A DNA stretch of 64,000 nt from Faucicola sp048551375 (GTDB lineage Bacteria > Pseudomonadota > Gammaproteobacteria > Pseudomonadales > Moraxellaceae), in the NCBI RefSeq assembly GCF_048551375.1, contig NZ_JBLYZJ010000007.1:1-64000 (forward strand), in the 5' to 3' direction. The notes beneath the pieces are model-generated. The model was given only the letters and a program-made list of their open reading frames with translations. It had not been told where the DNA came from and made no database searches. Below, one piece after another: positions 1 through 8,952 of the stretch. Numbering within the stretch: position 1 is the stretch's first letter; every line of letters starts with the position of its first letter. A program made the position numbers and the translations under genes.

Positions 1-76
1 GTCCGTCATTGGTGACAACTTGTAGTTCTTTAACAATTTTGTCAGTGGTATAGGCTTTAATGTTTACAGTTTTCAT
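1..76 (-). CDS. Large exported adhesin, N-terminus only (partial)
   Basis: Only the first 25 codons are in the window, reading leftwards from an ATG at 76-74, with a GGGGAA ribosome site just upstream. The visible N-terminus begins MKTVNIKAYTTDKI and continues as a short basic, beta-rich stretch. There is no classical signal peptide, as expected for substrates of type I secretion, which are addressed from the C-terminus. The gene diverges from a complete type I secretion system 1.5 kb away. In Moraxellaceae such systems often sit beside giant Bap/RTX-like repetitive adhesins. The adhesin call is inferred from context; the rest of the gene lies outside the window. Confidence 0.4.
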   Translation of the reverse strand, partial: MKTVNIKAYTTDKIVKELQVVTNDG

Positions 77-527
77 AAATGTGATTATTCCCCAATCCCA
101 AAAATTAGTTTAAATTTAAACTCTCTTTAATCAACAAACAATGTCTGTGACAAAGAGGTTCTTACATTAAATTATATCGTTTAATAGATAAAGCTAATGC
201 TGAATAATGGATAAAACTCATCATTTATCAGATATTGGGTAACTATATCAATAATGCAAGTATTATTCATTTTCTTAAACATAACTTTAATATTAGATAG
301 ATATTAACTAAAACGTGAACTTGCAAGTTTCATACCCTTTACAAGAAAATAAAATAAAAGCTAAACAATACACTTAAATATGGGATGGACACAAAAATCC
401 CATCGGTCGATTGGATTAAAGCATGTTGTTAGCCATTAAGTATTGAAAGCATTGGATGGATTGAGTTTAGCATGCTCAACCCCATAAGCTATAAAAATGT
501 GTCAGCTCTAAAATAGTGAGCCTGCGA
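77..527. other. Long AT-rich intergenic region, no gene seen
   Basis: No convincing ORF is present on either strand. The part next to the adhesin start has a 16-bp perfect palindrome at 107-122 and several A/T-rich -10-like hexamers. It is probably the long regulated leader of the minus-strand adhesin gene and the downstream end of the gene at 528-1376. Confidence 0.5.
107..122. promoter_or_regulatory. Perfect 16-bp palindrome, candidate operator
   Basis: AGTTTAAATTTAAACT is its own reverse complement. It lies about 31 bp upstream of the adhesin ATG, in the position of an operator. No regulator can be named from the sequence. Confidence 0.35.
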
Positions 528-1376
528 CTAATTGGAAGGGGTACTGGCATTTTGGATAGAAATTTGTTCGCTATAGGAAGGGTTGTTTTGCTGTTGGTGT
601 TTCTCAATCTTTTGTTTATTATCATTTTTAATCTGGTCAATCAAATCCGTCAGCTCTTTATTATCCATATCAAGCTCTTTTGATAGTTGTTTGGCTTGCT
701 TTTCAGTCACAGTTTTTGGAGCGGTAGGTTGGGCTTTAACAAGATTGGAATTACTTTGATTTTTGGGGTTAGTGCGATTTTTATTGGCAATATCACTGTT
801 TGTCACCTCATTACCGAGGTTAGTTGTATTTTTGTTTGCAGTTTTTGAGGATGCCATTGGGATATCACGGCTAGTAAGCACTTGATTAACAGGGGCTTCA
901 TGGACAATAACTTGTTGAGCATTGAGTATATTTAATAGGTTTGCATTTATTCTATCAACTGGTAATGTCATACTTGACATAATATTGGAACTTGATGTTT
1001 GATTAATATTAGTATGGGTATTTTTTGTCAGTTGCGCAGTGGAACTGACAGAATTTGTCACTGGCTGAGAGGCAGGTACTGAGGCACTGGCAGAGGTCGT
1101 TATGGTAGAAGCGGGTAATTGACTGGCAATAATTGGTGTGATAACAGCTGTATTGGCTGAACTGCTCGCTTTGGTGGTTGTGGACTTAGTAGATGAATCG
1201 AATTGGTGATGATTTTGCCAATACCATATCAAGCCCCCTGCCAATATCGCATGTAACATGACGGTGAATAATAAAGCTTTAGTCAGCTCTTGATGCTTTT
1301 TAGGTTTTGGTTTAGTATGGGTAGATGCACTGCTAGTTGGCTGTTCTGGCTGGTCTGGGAGGATTGGTAAAGTCAT
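528..1376 (-). CDS. Membrane-anchored Ser/Thr-rich hypothetical protein
   Basis: 282 aa. The first ~33 residues are polar and basic (KPKPKKHQE). One hydrophobic helix follows at about 35-53, then a long Ser/Thr/Asn-rich low-complexity periplasmic region, and a charged helical segment near 225-265 that may form a coiled coil. This is the layout of TonB/TolA-type anchored proteins, but no TonB C-terminal domain is visible. It stands between the adhesin gene and the type I secretion operon and is transcribed away from the latter. It may be an accessory envelope factor of that locus, which is an inference. I do not recognise the family. Confidence 0.55.
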   Translation of the reverse strand: MTLPILPDQPEQPTSSASTHTKPKPKKHQELTKALLFTVMLHAILAGGLIWYWQNHHQFDSSTKSTTTKASSSANTAVITPIIASQLPASTITTSASASVPASQPVTNSVSSTAQLTKNTHTNINQTSSSNIMSSMTLPVDRINANLLNILNAQQVIVHEAPVNQVLTSRDIPMASSKTANKNTTNLGNEVTNSDIANKNRTNPKNQSNSNLVKAQPTAPKTVTEKQAKQLSKELDMDNKELTDLIDQIKNDNKQKIEKHQQQNNPSYSEQISIQNASTPSN

Positions 1377-1553
1377 AATAGTAAATTACAGTCAATGGTT
1401 ATATTTAAGTAGTATAAAGTAAATGGCATAAATTTTAGCATAGCTTGTATGACCAAAGAGCAGAAAGCAGAATAAAAACGAGGCTTTTTACTAAAATTTT
1501 GTTATAATAAGTTAATTTTAACAATAATTATTTTAAATTTTGTAGGTTATGGT

Positions 1554-3494
1554 ATGCATCACATTGACCAATTACGTAAGACGACAAATACCCAGTATAT
1601 GAATACTGATTCATCTATTTTAACAACACTAACTGGCTATTATCAACGTCTACGAATACTAGCATGGATGATGCCATTATCACTCGTCACAACCGTAGGG
1701 CATACCACCAATCTCATTGATATTAATGGTCTAATTAGCCAAGCCGTACAAACGCACCCACTGGTCGGTTCGGCAATTGCGGAAGAACAAGCAACCCAAG
1801 AAGGGGTGAAAGCTGCTAGACTCGGCGTGTTTCCCGTACCGTCCATCACCTCTGGCTATGATAAAAATGATGGTCTAATCAGCCGTGCTAATATTCGTCA
1901 ACCCTTATGGACAGGCGGTAAATTAACGGCCGCCGTCAATCAAGCCATGTATGATGATAAGGCTGCCACCGCCTATATCTATGAGCAACAAAATACCGTT
2001 GCCAAAAATACCATTGATATTTGGCAAAGTTATATTTATGCGACTGCATTACAAGGCTTATACGTCAACAACCTCAAACAGTTGGATGAATTTGAGGCAA
2101 TGATGAAACGCCGTGTTGAGCAAGGGGTGTCCGCTCGTATTGATTTGGACTTGGTCACCAACCGTATTTTACAAGACCAAAATGCCTATCAAGGTGCGGT
2201 ACAACAACAACGCATCGCTGAAGCTCGCCTTGCTCAAATGATTGGTGAATCCATCAATCCCCAAGACAAATCCCCTGCCCCCCTCAATCAGCTTGCCAAA
2301 TATGTAAAGTCACAGTCAAAAGATTTTGAACGTATGGCATTTAGTGATGCAGGTATCAATAACCCAAAAGTCATCAAACAACAATTCCAAATCGAAGCTG
2401 CCAAACAACAAGTCAAAGCCCAACAATCCGCTCGTTATCCGACCATTTACGCACAATACGAAAATTTGTATTACCATAAACGCAATGATAATGAAGGACA
2501 ATTCTCATTCGGTCTAAGCTACGAACCAGGGGCAGGTTTTTCCACCGCTGCCATTGCACGTGCCTCGCAAGCCCGTGTTGCAGGGCTAGAGCAATCTCAA
2601 GAAGTTGCCAGACGGGCAGTGATGGAAGATATCCAAACCCAATATCAACAATTTGTTAGTGCCAAAGACCAAGAAACGTCACTAATCGCTGCGGTTGCTG
2701 GAGCTCAAATCGTAGTAGATTCGTACCGCAGACAGTTTATCGCAGGGCGTAAGACATGGCTTGAAGTGTTGAATGCAGTGCGTGAAAAAGCAGGCTATCA
2801 ACAACAACTGTTACAAGTCCAAAGCCAAATGATTGGGGCATTTTATAAACTACAAGTCGACTTTGGGCGTATGGGCTGGCAAAACTACCAACCTTTAACC
2901 GAGCCAACCGCAGAATACCATCCTTATTCTGAATTTCAAGGCTGGCTAAAAGACTACAATCTACCAACATTTAATTTGAATCACCTTAATCTTAACCCAA
3001 ATAGCGTTGAGCCAAGCACATCTGTACAAGACAGCACCAGTCAAAATGTTATTGAGCAAAATAATATAGCACCCAGCAGTGTTGAACAAAATAATATTGA
3101 GCAAAACAACATTGAACAAAGCAACATTGAGAAAAACACTGAAAAAACCAATGTTCCGCAAAATAATAGCGAGCCAAATAACAGCGAACAAAGTAGCCAA
3201 CAAAAGGTTGAGCAAATCAATATTGACCCAAGTCCTATTGAAAAAAATAACCATAATGAGCAAACGGGTATTGATTTGAATCCCACCATTACAACTGCGG
3301 TAGCCCCTACGCCTGAGAATAAGCTAGAAAACAATGCTGTGAAGGAGTCAATACCTGTTGGCACAAATGTATCACCAGTGATTTCTTCAACAACCGATAC
3401 GCCTGCCAATGTCACTGTAGCTAATACTAAAGAACCTGTGATGACCGTTGCGACTATCAAAAAGCTTGAAATTGTGGAAACAAAAACACACTAA
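1554..3494 (+). CDS. TolC-family outer-membrane channel of a type I secretion system
   Basis: 646 aa. A hydrophobic signal segment lies near residues 33-52, after an unusually long polar N-terminus, so the internal Met16 is an alternative start. Residues ~55-450 show the TolC/LapE pattern of two long helical repeats, for example the region around QPLWTGGKL, and a late RRQFIAGRKTWLEVLNA segment typical of the family. It would form the outer-membrane duct for the ABC transporter and fusion protein encoded directly downstream, about 57 bp after its stop. The family usually ends near residue 450-480. Here a further ~170 residues are Asn/Gln/Glu-rich low complexity with NNIEQ-type repeats. Confidence 0.85.
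   Translation: MHHIDQLRKTTNTQYMNTDSSILTTLTGYYQRLRILAWMMPLSLVTTVGHTTNLIDINGLISQAVQTHPLVGSAIAEEQATQEGVKAARLGVFPVPSITSGYDKNDGLISRANIRQPLWTGGKLTAAVNQAMYDDKAATAYIYEQQNTVAKNTIDIWQSYIYATALQGLYVNNLKQLDEFEAMMKRRVEQGVSARIDLDLVTNRILQDQNAYQGAVQQQRIAEARLAQMIGESINPQDKSPAPLNQLAKYVKSQSKDFERMAFSDAGINNPKVIKQQFQIEAAKQQVKAQQSARYPTIYAQYENLYYHKRNDNEGQFSFGLSYEPGAGFSTAAIARASQARVAGLEQSQEVARRAVMEDIQTQYQQFVSAKDQETSLIAAVAGAQIVVDSYRRQFIAGRKTWLEVLNAVREKAGYQQQLLQVQSQMIGAFYKLQVDFGRMGWQNYQPLTEPTAEYHPYSEFQGWLKDYNLPTFNLNHLNLNPNSVEPSTSVQDSTSQNVIEQNNIAPSSVEQNNIEQNNIEQSNIEKNTEKTNVPQNNSEPNNSEQSSQQKVEQINIDPSPIEKNNHNEQTGIDLNPTITTAVAPTPENKLENNAVKESIPVGTNVSPVISSTTDTPANVTVANTKEPVMTVATIKKLEIVETKTH
3043..3213 (+). repeat. In-frame tandem repeats coding NNIEQ-like units
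   Basis: Degenerate 15- to 30-bp units of the type aa(t/c)aa(t/c)att-ga(g/a)-caa are repeated head to tail inside the C-terminal tail of the TolC-like gene. They encode N-N-I-E-Q and related pentads. Such runs are prone to slippage and length variation. Confidence 0.7.
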
Positions 3495-3550
3495 TTTTTA
3501 TATTAACACTATTAATCAAATCAATTATAGAATAATAAAGGCAATCATCA

Positions 3551-5728
3551 ATGCTTAATCCGTCACCTACCCAAGCCGTTGTCCCTGTCATGGATCATTC
3601 AGCGAACGAATTTACTGAGGCAGTCGCCACTTTACTTAAAGAACAGGGCTTTCCTATTGATAAAGTCCGCCTGCAAACCAGTGCTGAGAGTATCGAAAGC
3701 AACACCAATCCCACGGATAAAGTATTGACACTATTGCAGATTTTGGGTATTCACGATTTACCCAAAGTCTTATCCCAACCTGATGGAGCGTATATGCCAT
3801 TGTTGGCATTTCACCCTATCCACGGCTGGGGACGTATCGTGCAACAAGTTGCCCCCAATCAATGGTTATTCCAACAAACGCATAAAGCCTCTCGCTGTCA
3901 AAGCCATGACTTTAGCTTTATTAGCAAAATTCAACTCACCCAACAACATATCGAAAAACGTAAAATCAGCTTTGGTGAATTATTAAAAAACAACCTCACA
4001 CGTCATAAAGGGGTGGTTTTTGAAGCAGTAATTGCGTCCTTGATGATTAACTTTTTGGCATTGGCATCTTCGATGTTTTCGATGCAAGTGTATGACCGTG
4101 TGATTCCGACCCGCAGTGAATACACGCTGATTATTTTATCCTCTGGCGTGGCATTGATTATTTTGTTTGAAATGTTTATGAAATTCGCTCGCTCCAAAAT
4201 CATGGATAGAATGGTGGTCAGTCTTGATGGTAACTTATCACGAGATATCTTTGAACGTTTACTCAAGGTGCGAATCGACCAAATGCCTGGCTCAGTTGGC
4301 TCATTAGCCGCCCAGCTTCGTGGTTATGAACAAGTACGCAGTTTCTTTACTGCTTCAACCTTGTTTACCTTGGTTGATTTGCCAATGAGTCTATTGTTTA
4401 TCGTCATTATTGGGGCAATTGGCTCACCTTGGCTATCGTTGATTCCGATTGTGGCTGCTATCATCGGTATTACAGTTGGTTTAACTAGCCGTAAAAAAAT
4501 GGACAAAGCTGCCGCTGAAGGGGCTGCCGCTTCGTATGCCAAAACAGGGATCTTGGTCGAAACTGTTGAAGGCATGGAAACCATCAAGGCAGGGGCAGGG
4601 AATTGGAAGTTTTTATCACGTTGGCTTAATGTGATGAATACTACCATTGACAACGACCTTAAAGTCAAGCATATCAATGATAATCTAAACTACTCAGTGC
4701 AAATGCTTCAACAAATCAGCTATGTTGGTTTGGTCATTGTGGGTGCGTATATTGTCATGTCAGGCGACATGACCACAGGGGGATTGATTGCTTGTACCAT
4801 TTTAGGCGGACGTATTCTTGCCCCTATCATGGCAATTCCACAAATGCTCATCCAGTATTCTCATGCCAAAGCAGCTCAAGCCAATATCGAACGTTTATTT
4901 ACCTTGGCACAAGACAATGAAGGGGTCAATTATCCACTATCACCCTCAAAAATCGCAGGTCATTATCAAGCTGAAAACGTCATCTTTAAATATACAGGCA
5001 ATGACCGTCCAGCCCTACAGATGGCTAACCTCAATATTCAAGCAGGTGAGCGAGTGGCAATTTTGGGGGCAATCGGCTCAGGTAAATCCACCTTACTCAA
5101 ACTGCTCTCTGGGCTATATGCCACCACGGAAGGTAGAATTTTACTCGATGGCTTAGACATCAACCAAATCAGCCGTGAAAGCCTTAGTCAAGAAATCGGC
5201 TACCTACAACAAGACCACCGTTTGTTCCAAGGTACACTACGAGAAAACCTGCTAATTGGCATGCCCACACCACCTGATGACGTGCTACAACAAGCCCTTA
5301 ACCGCACTGGCTTGATTCGCTTAGTATCGAGCCACTCGAGTGGTATTGACCTACCCATCAGCGAAGGGGGTAAAGGCTTATCAGGTGGACAAAAACAACT
5401 GGTGGCATTCACCCGTTTGGTATTAACTGACCCTAGCATTTGGCTACTCGATGAGCCAACCGCTTCGATGGATAATATCCAAGAACAACAATGCTTACAA
5501 GTCATCGCCCAAGAAATGCAAAAACCAGGTAAAACCCTCATTGTTTCGACCCATAAAACCAGCTTGCTCAATTTGGTTGACCGCATTATCATCATGGCAA
5601 ATAACCAAATTGTCATGGATGGTCCAAAACAGGCGGTTTTAGCCCAGTTGCAAAAAAATGAAGAGCAAGCACGCCAACAAGCGATTGCCCAACAGCAACA
5701 ACAAGTTCAAAATAAACCTAACCCTTAA
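3551..5728 (+). CDS. Type I secretion ABC transporter/permease (LapB/HlyB-like)
   Basis: 725 aa. Residues ~15-140 form a C39-like peptidase domain that lacks an obvious catalytic Cys, as in LapB-type exporters of large adhesins. A six-helix membrane domain follows (~155-440), then an ATP-binding domain with Walker A at ~506-513 (GSGKST), signature LSGGQ at ~609 and Walker B ending in DEP at ~635. The protein would hydrolyse ATP in the inner membrane to export an unfolded substrate. The genes before and after encode the matching outer-membrane and fusion partners, so this is one operon. The tail is Gln-rich (QQQQQVQ). Confidence 0.9.
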   Translation: MLNPSPTQAVVPVMDHSANEFTEAVATLLKEQGFPIDKVRLQTSAESIESNTNPTDKVLTLLQILGIHDLPKVLSQPDGAYMPLLAFHPIHGWGRIVQQVAPNQWLFQQTHKASRCQSHDFSFISKIQLTQQHIEKRKISFGELLKNNLTRHKGVVFEAVIASLMINFLALASSMFSMQVYDRVIPTRSEYTLIILSSGVALIILFEMFMKFARSKIMDRMVVSLDGNLSRDIFERLLKVRIDQMPGSVGSLAAQLRGYEQVRSFFTASTLFTLVDLPMSLLFIVIIGAIGSPWLSLIPIVAAIIGITVGLTSRKKMDKAAAEGAAASYAKTGILVETVEGMETIKAGAGNWKFLSRWLNVMNTTIDNDLKVKHINDNLNYSVQMLQQISYVGLVIVGAYIVMSGDMTTGGLIACTILGGRILAPIMAIPQMLIQYSHAKAAQANIERLFTLAQDNEGVNYPLSPSKIAGHYQAENVIFKYTGNDRPALQMANLNIQAGERVAILGAIGSGKSTLLKLLSGLYATTEGRILLDGLDINQISRESLSQEIGYLQQDHRLFQGTLRENLLIGMPTPPDDVLQQALNRTGLIRLVSSHSSGIDLPISEGGKGLSGGQKQLVAFTRLVLTDPSIWLLDEPTASMDNIQEQQCLQVIAQEMQKPGKTLIVSTHKTSLLNLVDRIIIMANNQIVMDGPKQAVLAQLQKNEEQARQQAIAQQQQQVQNKPNP

Positions 5729-5779
5729 ACCCAAACACTCACCATAAAGCAAAAAAACACAGGGTAAGAGTATCGCACC

Positions 5780-6952
5780 ATGACAGACAACTACCAACAC
5801 CACACCCTACAACCCAACACCAACCGTGCTAGATGGGTGATATGGATAGCCTTACTTACCATCATCACCTTAATCACCTGGGCGGCGTTTGCCAAAATTG
5901 ACCAAGTCACCCGAGCCACAGGCACAGTCATTGCCAGTGCCAGAACCCAAGAAATTCAAGCTGTGGATGGCGGTATCTTGACCAAACTGCTCGTCAAAGA
6001 AGGCGATAATGTCAAAAAAGGTCAACTTTTGGTTGTATTAGAAGAAGCCAGAGCTCAAGCCGCTGTGGATAACTCTGCCACCAAAATCGCTGCCCTAAAA
6101 GCCAAGATTGCCCGTTTGGAAGCTGAAATCTTTAACAAGCCATTGGTATTTTCTGATGATGTCAAAAAATATAGCGAATATGTACAAAACCAAACTGAAC
6201 TCTACACTCGCCGTAAACAAGCCATTAATCAAGATGTTTCTTCACTGGAAAGTATGCTAAAGCTTGCCCAGCAAGAACTCAGCATGAACGAACCCTTATT
6301 AAAATATGGCGATGTTAGCCAAGCCGACATCATCAAGCTACGCCGTCAAGTGGCTGATATCCAAGCCCAAATCAACAACAAACGCAACAAATACTTTGAA
6401 GAAGCCCAAGCCGAAATGACCAAGGCTCAAGAAGAACTGCAATCTGAAGAAGAACAAATGCGTGACCGTAGCCAAGTGCTACAAGAAAAACGCCTTGAAG
6501 CCCCAACCGATGGAAAAGTCAATAACATCAAAATCACCACCATTGGCGGTGTGGTCAAACCCGGTGAAGTCATCATGCAATTACTGCCAACCAGTAGTGA
6601 CTTGATTGTCGAAGCTAAAGTCCGCCCTGCCGACATTGCGTATGTCAAAGAAGGTCAGCAAGCCAATGTCAAACTTGATGCGTATGACTACTCGATTTTT
6701 GGCTCAATGAGTGGCAAAGTCACCTATATCAGCCCAGATACACTAATGGAGCAAACCCCAAAAGGCGAACAACCGTATTACCGTGTGCAAGTGCATATCA
6801 AAGGGGCGGAATTCCAAGGGCGTGGCAAAGATATCATCATCCGTCCGGGGATGACAGCGACAGTAGAAATCAAAGCCCTAGAGCGTACCGTGTTAAATTA
6901 CCTCACCAAACCAATTACCAAAACCTTATCTGAAGGGATGGGTGAGCGTTAA
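5780..6952 (+). CDS. HlyD-family type I secretion membrane-fusion protein
   Basis: 390 aa. There is a short cytoplasmic N-terminus, one membrane helix at ~18-38 (WVIWIALLTIITLITWAAF), then a lipoyl-like half motif. A long alpha-helical hairpin runs from ~95-235 and a beta-barrel region from ~240-375, which contains the family's GxVxxI and RPGMTATVEI segments. It bridges the ABC transporter to the TolC-like channel across the periplasm. It starts 51 bp after the transporter stop and is the last gene of the operon. Residue choice and length match the LapC/HlyD family. Confidence 0.9.
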   Translation: MTDNYQHHTLQPNTNRARWVIWIALLTIITLITWAAFAKIDQVTRATGTVIASARTQEIQAVDGGILTKLLVKEGDNVKKGQLLVVLEEARAQAAVDNSATKIAALKAKIARLEAEIFNKPLVFSDDVKKYSEYVQNQTELYTRRKQAINQDVSSLESMLKLAQQELSMNEPLLKYGDVSQADIIKLRRQVADIQAQINNKRNKYFEEAQAEMTKAQEELQSEEEQMRDRSQVLQEKRLEAPTDGKVNNIKITTIGGVVKPGEVIMQLLPTSSDLIVEAKVRPADIAYVKEGQQANVKLDAYDYSIFGSMSGKVTYISPDTLMEQTPKGEQPYYRVQVHIKGAEFQGRGKDIIIRPGMTATVEIKALERTVLNYLTKPITKTLSEGMGER

Positions 6953-6971
6953 TTGAGCTAATATATGGAGG

Positions 6972-7013
6972 TATAGCCCCCTCTTTCGTAAAGAGGGGGT
7001 TTGGGAGATTTTA
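6972..7013. repeat. Dispersed palindromic repeat, CCCCCTCTTT/AAAGAGGGGG type
   Basis: The core CCCCCTCTTTCGTAAAGAGG folds into a strong hairpin and is followed by a conserved tail (TTTGGGAGATTT). Near-identical copies occur at 15314-15357 and 61745-61784. It may also end transcription of the secretion operon. Confidence 0.75.
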
Positions 7014-7074
7014 ATGACAGAAATATCAATGGCTTATTATGTATAGTTGTTTAAACTAGAAATAAGACAGTTTC

Positions 7075-7097
7075 GTAGGGGCGTATTGCATACGCCC
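7075..7097. repeat. GGGCGTA-N-TACGCCC palindromic repeat
   Basis: This is one of the short GTAGGGGCGTAT...ATACGCCC palindromes scattered through the window, including inside the prophage. It lies between convergent genes. Confidence 0.75.
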
Positions 7098-7153
7098 AAA
7101 ATTTTACAGTCTGATTTTTGATTTAATTCACTATAGCTTAACCCAAACTTGGC

Positions 7154-8158
7154 TTAATTCGCATAAATCGCTTGATACTCATTTACCGCAAGCCTTGCCC
7201 CAAACTGCCCAATCACCTTGCCTGCCACTTGACTGGCTAATTTACCACATTTTGCCAAGTCGTAGCCTTTTGATAAGCCAAACAAAAATGCCCCTGCAAA
7301 GTTATCCCCTGCCCCATTGGTATCGACCACTTGAGCGACTGGCTCTGCCTCAATCGCCAAGGTCTGTTCGCTAGTGGTGACGCACGTGCCTTTTGCCCCA
7401 TTGGTCACGACTGCAAGACTGGTGACTTTTAGCAAATCTTGACTGGCTTGTTCAATAGTCGGTTGATTGGTAAAAATCATCGCCTCTTCCGCATTACAAA
7501 ATACCGCATCGACACCGCCTGCCAACATACTATCAATGCCCTCACGCCCAAATTTTACCACCGCAGGGTCGGCAAAACTCACAGCGACTTTCATTTGTTT
7601 GTCACGAGCAAAGGCTTTTAGCTGTTGGATAGCGGTTTGGGCGGTTGGGTTAAATGCCAAATAGCCCTCAATATATAGCCAATCCCCTGCCCCAAATGCT
7701 TGTAACTGGGGGTCATTAAAGTCAATATTCTGCTCGTCTAGCTCTGCCGATGTCCCCAAAAAAGTCTGCATGGTACGCTCACCGTCTGGGGTGACGAGAA
7801 CCATACAGCTACCTGTCGTACCGCCTTGCGTGGTGGCAGTGGCTAGGGTGGCGACACCGCCTTGCTGTAGGTCATCAAGGTAAAATTTGCCTTGTTCATC
7901 ATCTCCGACACGGCAAAGATACAGGGCTTGATTGCCAAGGCTTGCAATGGCAAAAATGCTATTTGCCCCAGAGCCACCACTGGCTTGTTTGTGGGCGGTG
8001 ATGTTTTGGTTTTTTAGCGATGCGACCAGTTCAGCTTGTTCGCTTGAGCTTGCGAGGGTCATGTTGCCTTTGGTGAGGGTGGTGGCGGTGAGTTGTGGGT
8101 CGGTGACGGTGAATTCGCTGTCCACAAGGGCGTTACCGATGCCAAGGATTTTGGTCAT
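7154..8158 (-). CDS. PfkB-family sugar/nucleoside kinase (adenosine kinase-like)
   Basis: 334 aa with a ribokinase/PfkB fold. The N-terminal ILGIGNALVD strand is typical of bacterial adenosine kinase-like members. The GG motif region is ASGGSGANS (~residues 58-66), and the C-terminal anion-hole motif DTNGAGDNF has its catalytic Asp at ~285. The likely reaction is ATP-dependent phosphorylation of adenosine or a related nucleoside in the cytoplasm. It is monocistronic and divergent from the toxin-antitoxin pair. Confidence 0.8.
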   Translation of the reverse strand: MTKILGIGNALVDSEFTVTDPQLTATTLTKGNMTLASSSEQAELVASLKNQNITAHKQASGGSGANSIFAIASLGNQALYLCRVGDDEQGKFYLDDLQQGGVATLATATTQGGTTGSCMVLVTPDGERTMQTFLGTSAELDEQNIDFNDPQLQAFGAGDWLYIEGYLAFNPTAQTAIQQLKAFARDKQMKVAVSFADPAVVKFGREGIDSMLAGGVDAVFCNAEEAMIFTNQPTIEQASQDLLKVTSLAVVTNGAKGTCVTTSEQTLAIEAEPVAQVVDTNGAGDNFAGAFLFGLSKGYDLAKCGKLASQVAGKVIGQFGARLAVNEYQAIYAN

Positions 8159-8192
8159 GTTTTGTCCTTTTTAAGTGAAAAATTATTGTCAT

Positions 8193-8273
8193 TGTATGTC
8201 AAATGAATAAAATTATCCGCTAATTTTTTATTTTAAACACACCACATTTTGTTTATACTTAACTGATAATTTT
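8193..8273 (+). repeat. Left copy of ~80-bp direct repeat flanking the TA module
   Basis: It starts TGTATGTCAAATGAATAAAA and runs through ATTATCCGCT and an A/T block to TATACTTAACT. A close copy lies at 8837-8918, just after the toxin gene. This copy holds the presumed promoter of the antitoxin (TATACT at 8254-8259). Confidence 0.8.
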
Positions 8274-8288
8274 TGCAAGGAATTTGCC

Positions 8289-8582
8289 ATGACTGCGATT
8301 AGTTATCATATTCAGATTGAAGAAGGTTTACGAGATGAATCCTTTGCCGTGCTTGATAATTATGGCTTAACACCCACGCAAGCCTTTAAACTATTTCTAA
8401 AACAAATCGCCAATACCAAGCGAGTACCGCTTTCTTTTGATTATGCCAATCCGACTGGCTCATCAGACTACACCCTATCGCCAGCAGGTGAGGCTCGTCT
8501 GCGTCAGTCAGTGCAAGAAATGCAAAATGGTGAGTTTACCGAAAGTTCTTTAGCTGAGTTGTTGGAACTGAAAAATGCGTAA
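8289..8582 (+). CDS. RelB/DinJ-family antitoxin
   Basis: 97 aa. The N-terminal ribbon-helix-helix region contains the family hallmark LGLTPTQAFKLF-type segment (here YGLTPTQAFKLFLKQI, residues ~27-42), then a flexible C-terminal tail that would wrap around the toxin. RelB/DinJ antitoxins neutralise the partner and bind the operon promoter together with it. The stop overlaps the toxin start by 8 bp, which indicates translational coupling. The ribosome site AAGGAA lies directly upstream of the ATG. Confidence 0.88.
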   Translation: MTAISYHIQIEEGLRDESFAVLDNYGLTPTQAFKLFLKQIANTKRVPLSFDYANPTGSSDYTLSPAGEARLRQSVQEMQNGEFTESSLAELLELKNA

Positions 8583-8832
8583 ACTAAAAAGAACTCGTTC
8601 TTTTGATAAGGATTTTAAAAAGGCGGAACTCAGCTCTGAGTTGATTGATGTGTTGTATTGCTTGACCCAAAATCAACCGTTGGCAGAAAAATATCGTGAC
8701 CATGCTTTGACTGGTAACTGGAAAGGCTACCGAGATTGCCATGTTAAACCTGATTTGGTGCTGATTTATAAGATGACTGATGAGGCGGTTGAGTTGTATT
8801 ATTTAAACAGCCATTCAGAAATTTTCGGCTGA
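8575..8832 (+). CDS. YafQ-family mRNA interferase toxin
   Basis: 85 aa, RelE superfamily. His43, His56, Asp60 and His80 have the same mutual spacing as the catalytic H50, H63, D67 and H87 of E. coli YafQ, each shifted by seven, and the C-terminal NSHSEIFG block is the family signature. YafQ cleaves mRNA on the ribosome, so an intact active site suggests a functional toxin. It forms one operon with the overlapping antitoxin gene. Confidence 0.9.
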   Translation: MRKLKRTRSFDKDFKKAELSSELIDVLYCLTQNQPLAEKYRDHALTGNWKGYRDCHVKPDLVLIYKMTDEAVELYYLNSHSEIFG

Positions 8833-8836
8833 ATTT

Positions 8837-8918
8837 TGTATGCCAAATGAATAAAATTATCCGCTCATTTTTTTATTTTAAATATTCTTAGTTTTGTATA
8901 TACTTAACTATGAATAAT
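8837..8918 (+). repeat. Right copy of ~80-bp direct repeat flanking the TA module
   Basis: Same orientation as the copy at 8193-8273, with only scattered substitutions. It now serves as the upstream region of the secreted hypothetical protein at 8953. Confidence 0.8.
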
Positions 8919-8952
8919 ATTTGACTAAATTGGCTCGATAATAGGACTACTT

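Noticed and set aside
3041..3460. Antisense ORF of 139 aa rich in Leu/Phe/Cys
   Set aside because: It is the mirror of the NNIEQ repeat tail of the TolC-like gene. Its hydrophobicity is an artefact of antisense Asn/Gln/Glu codons.
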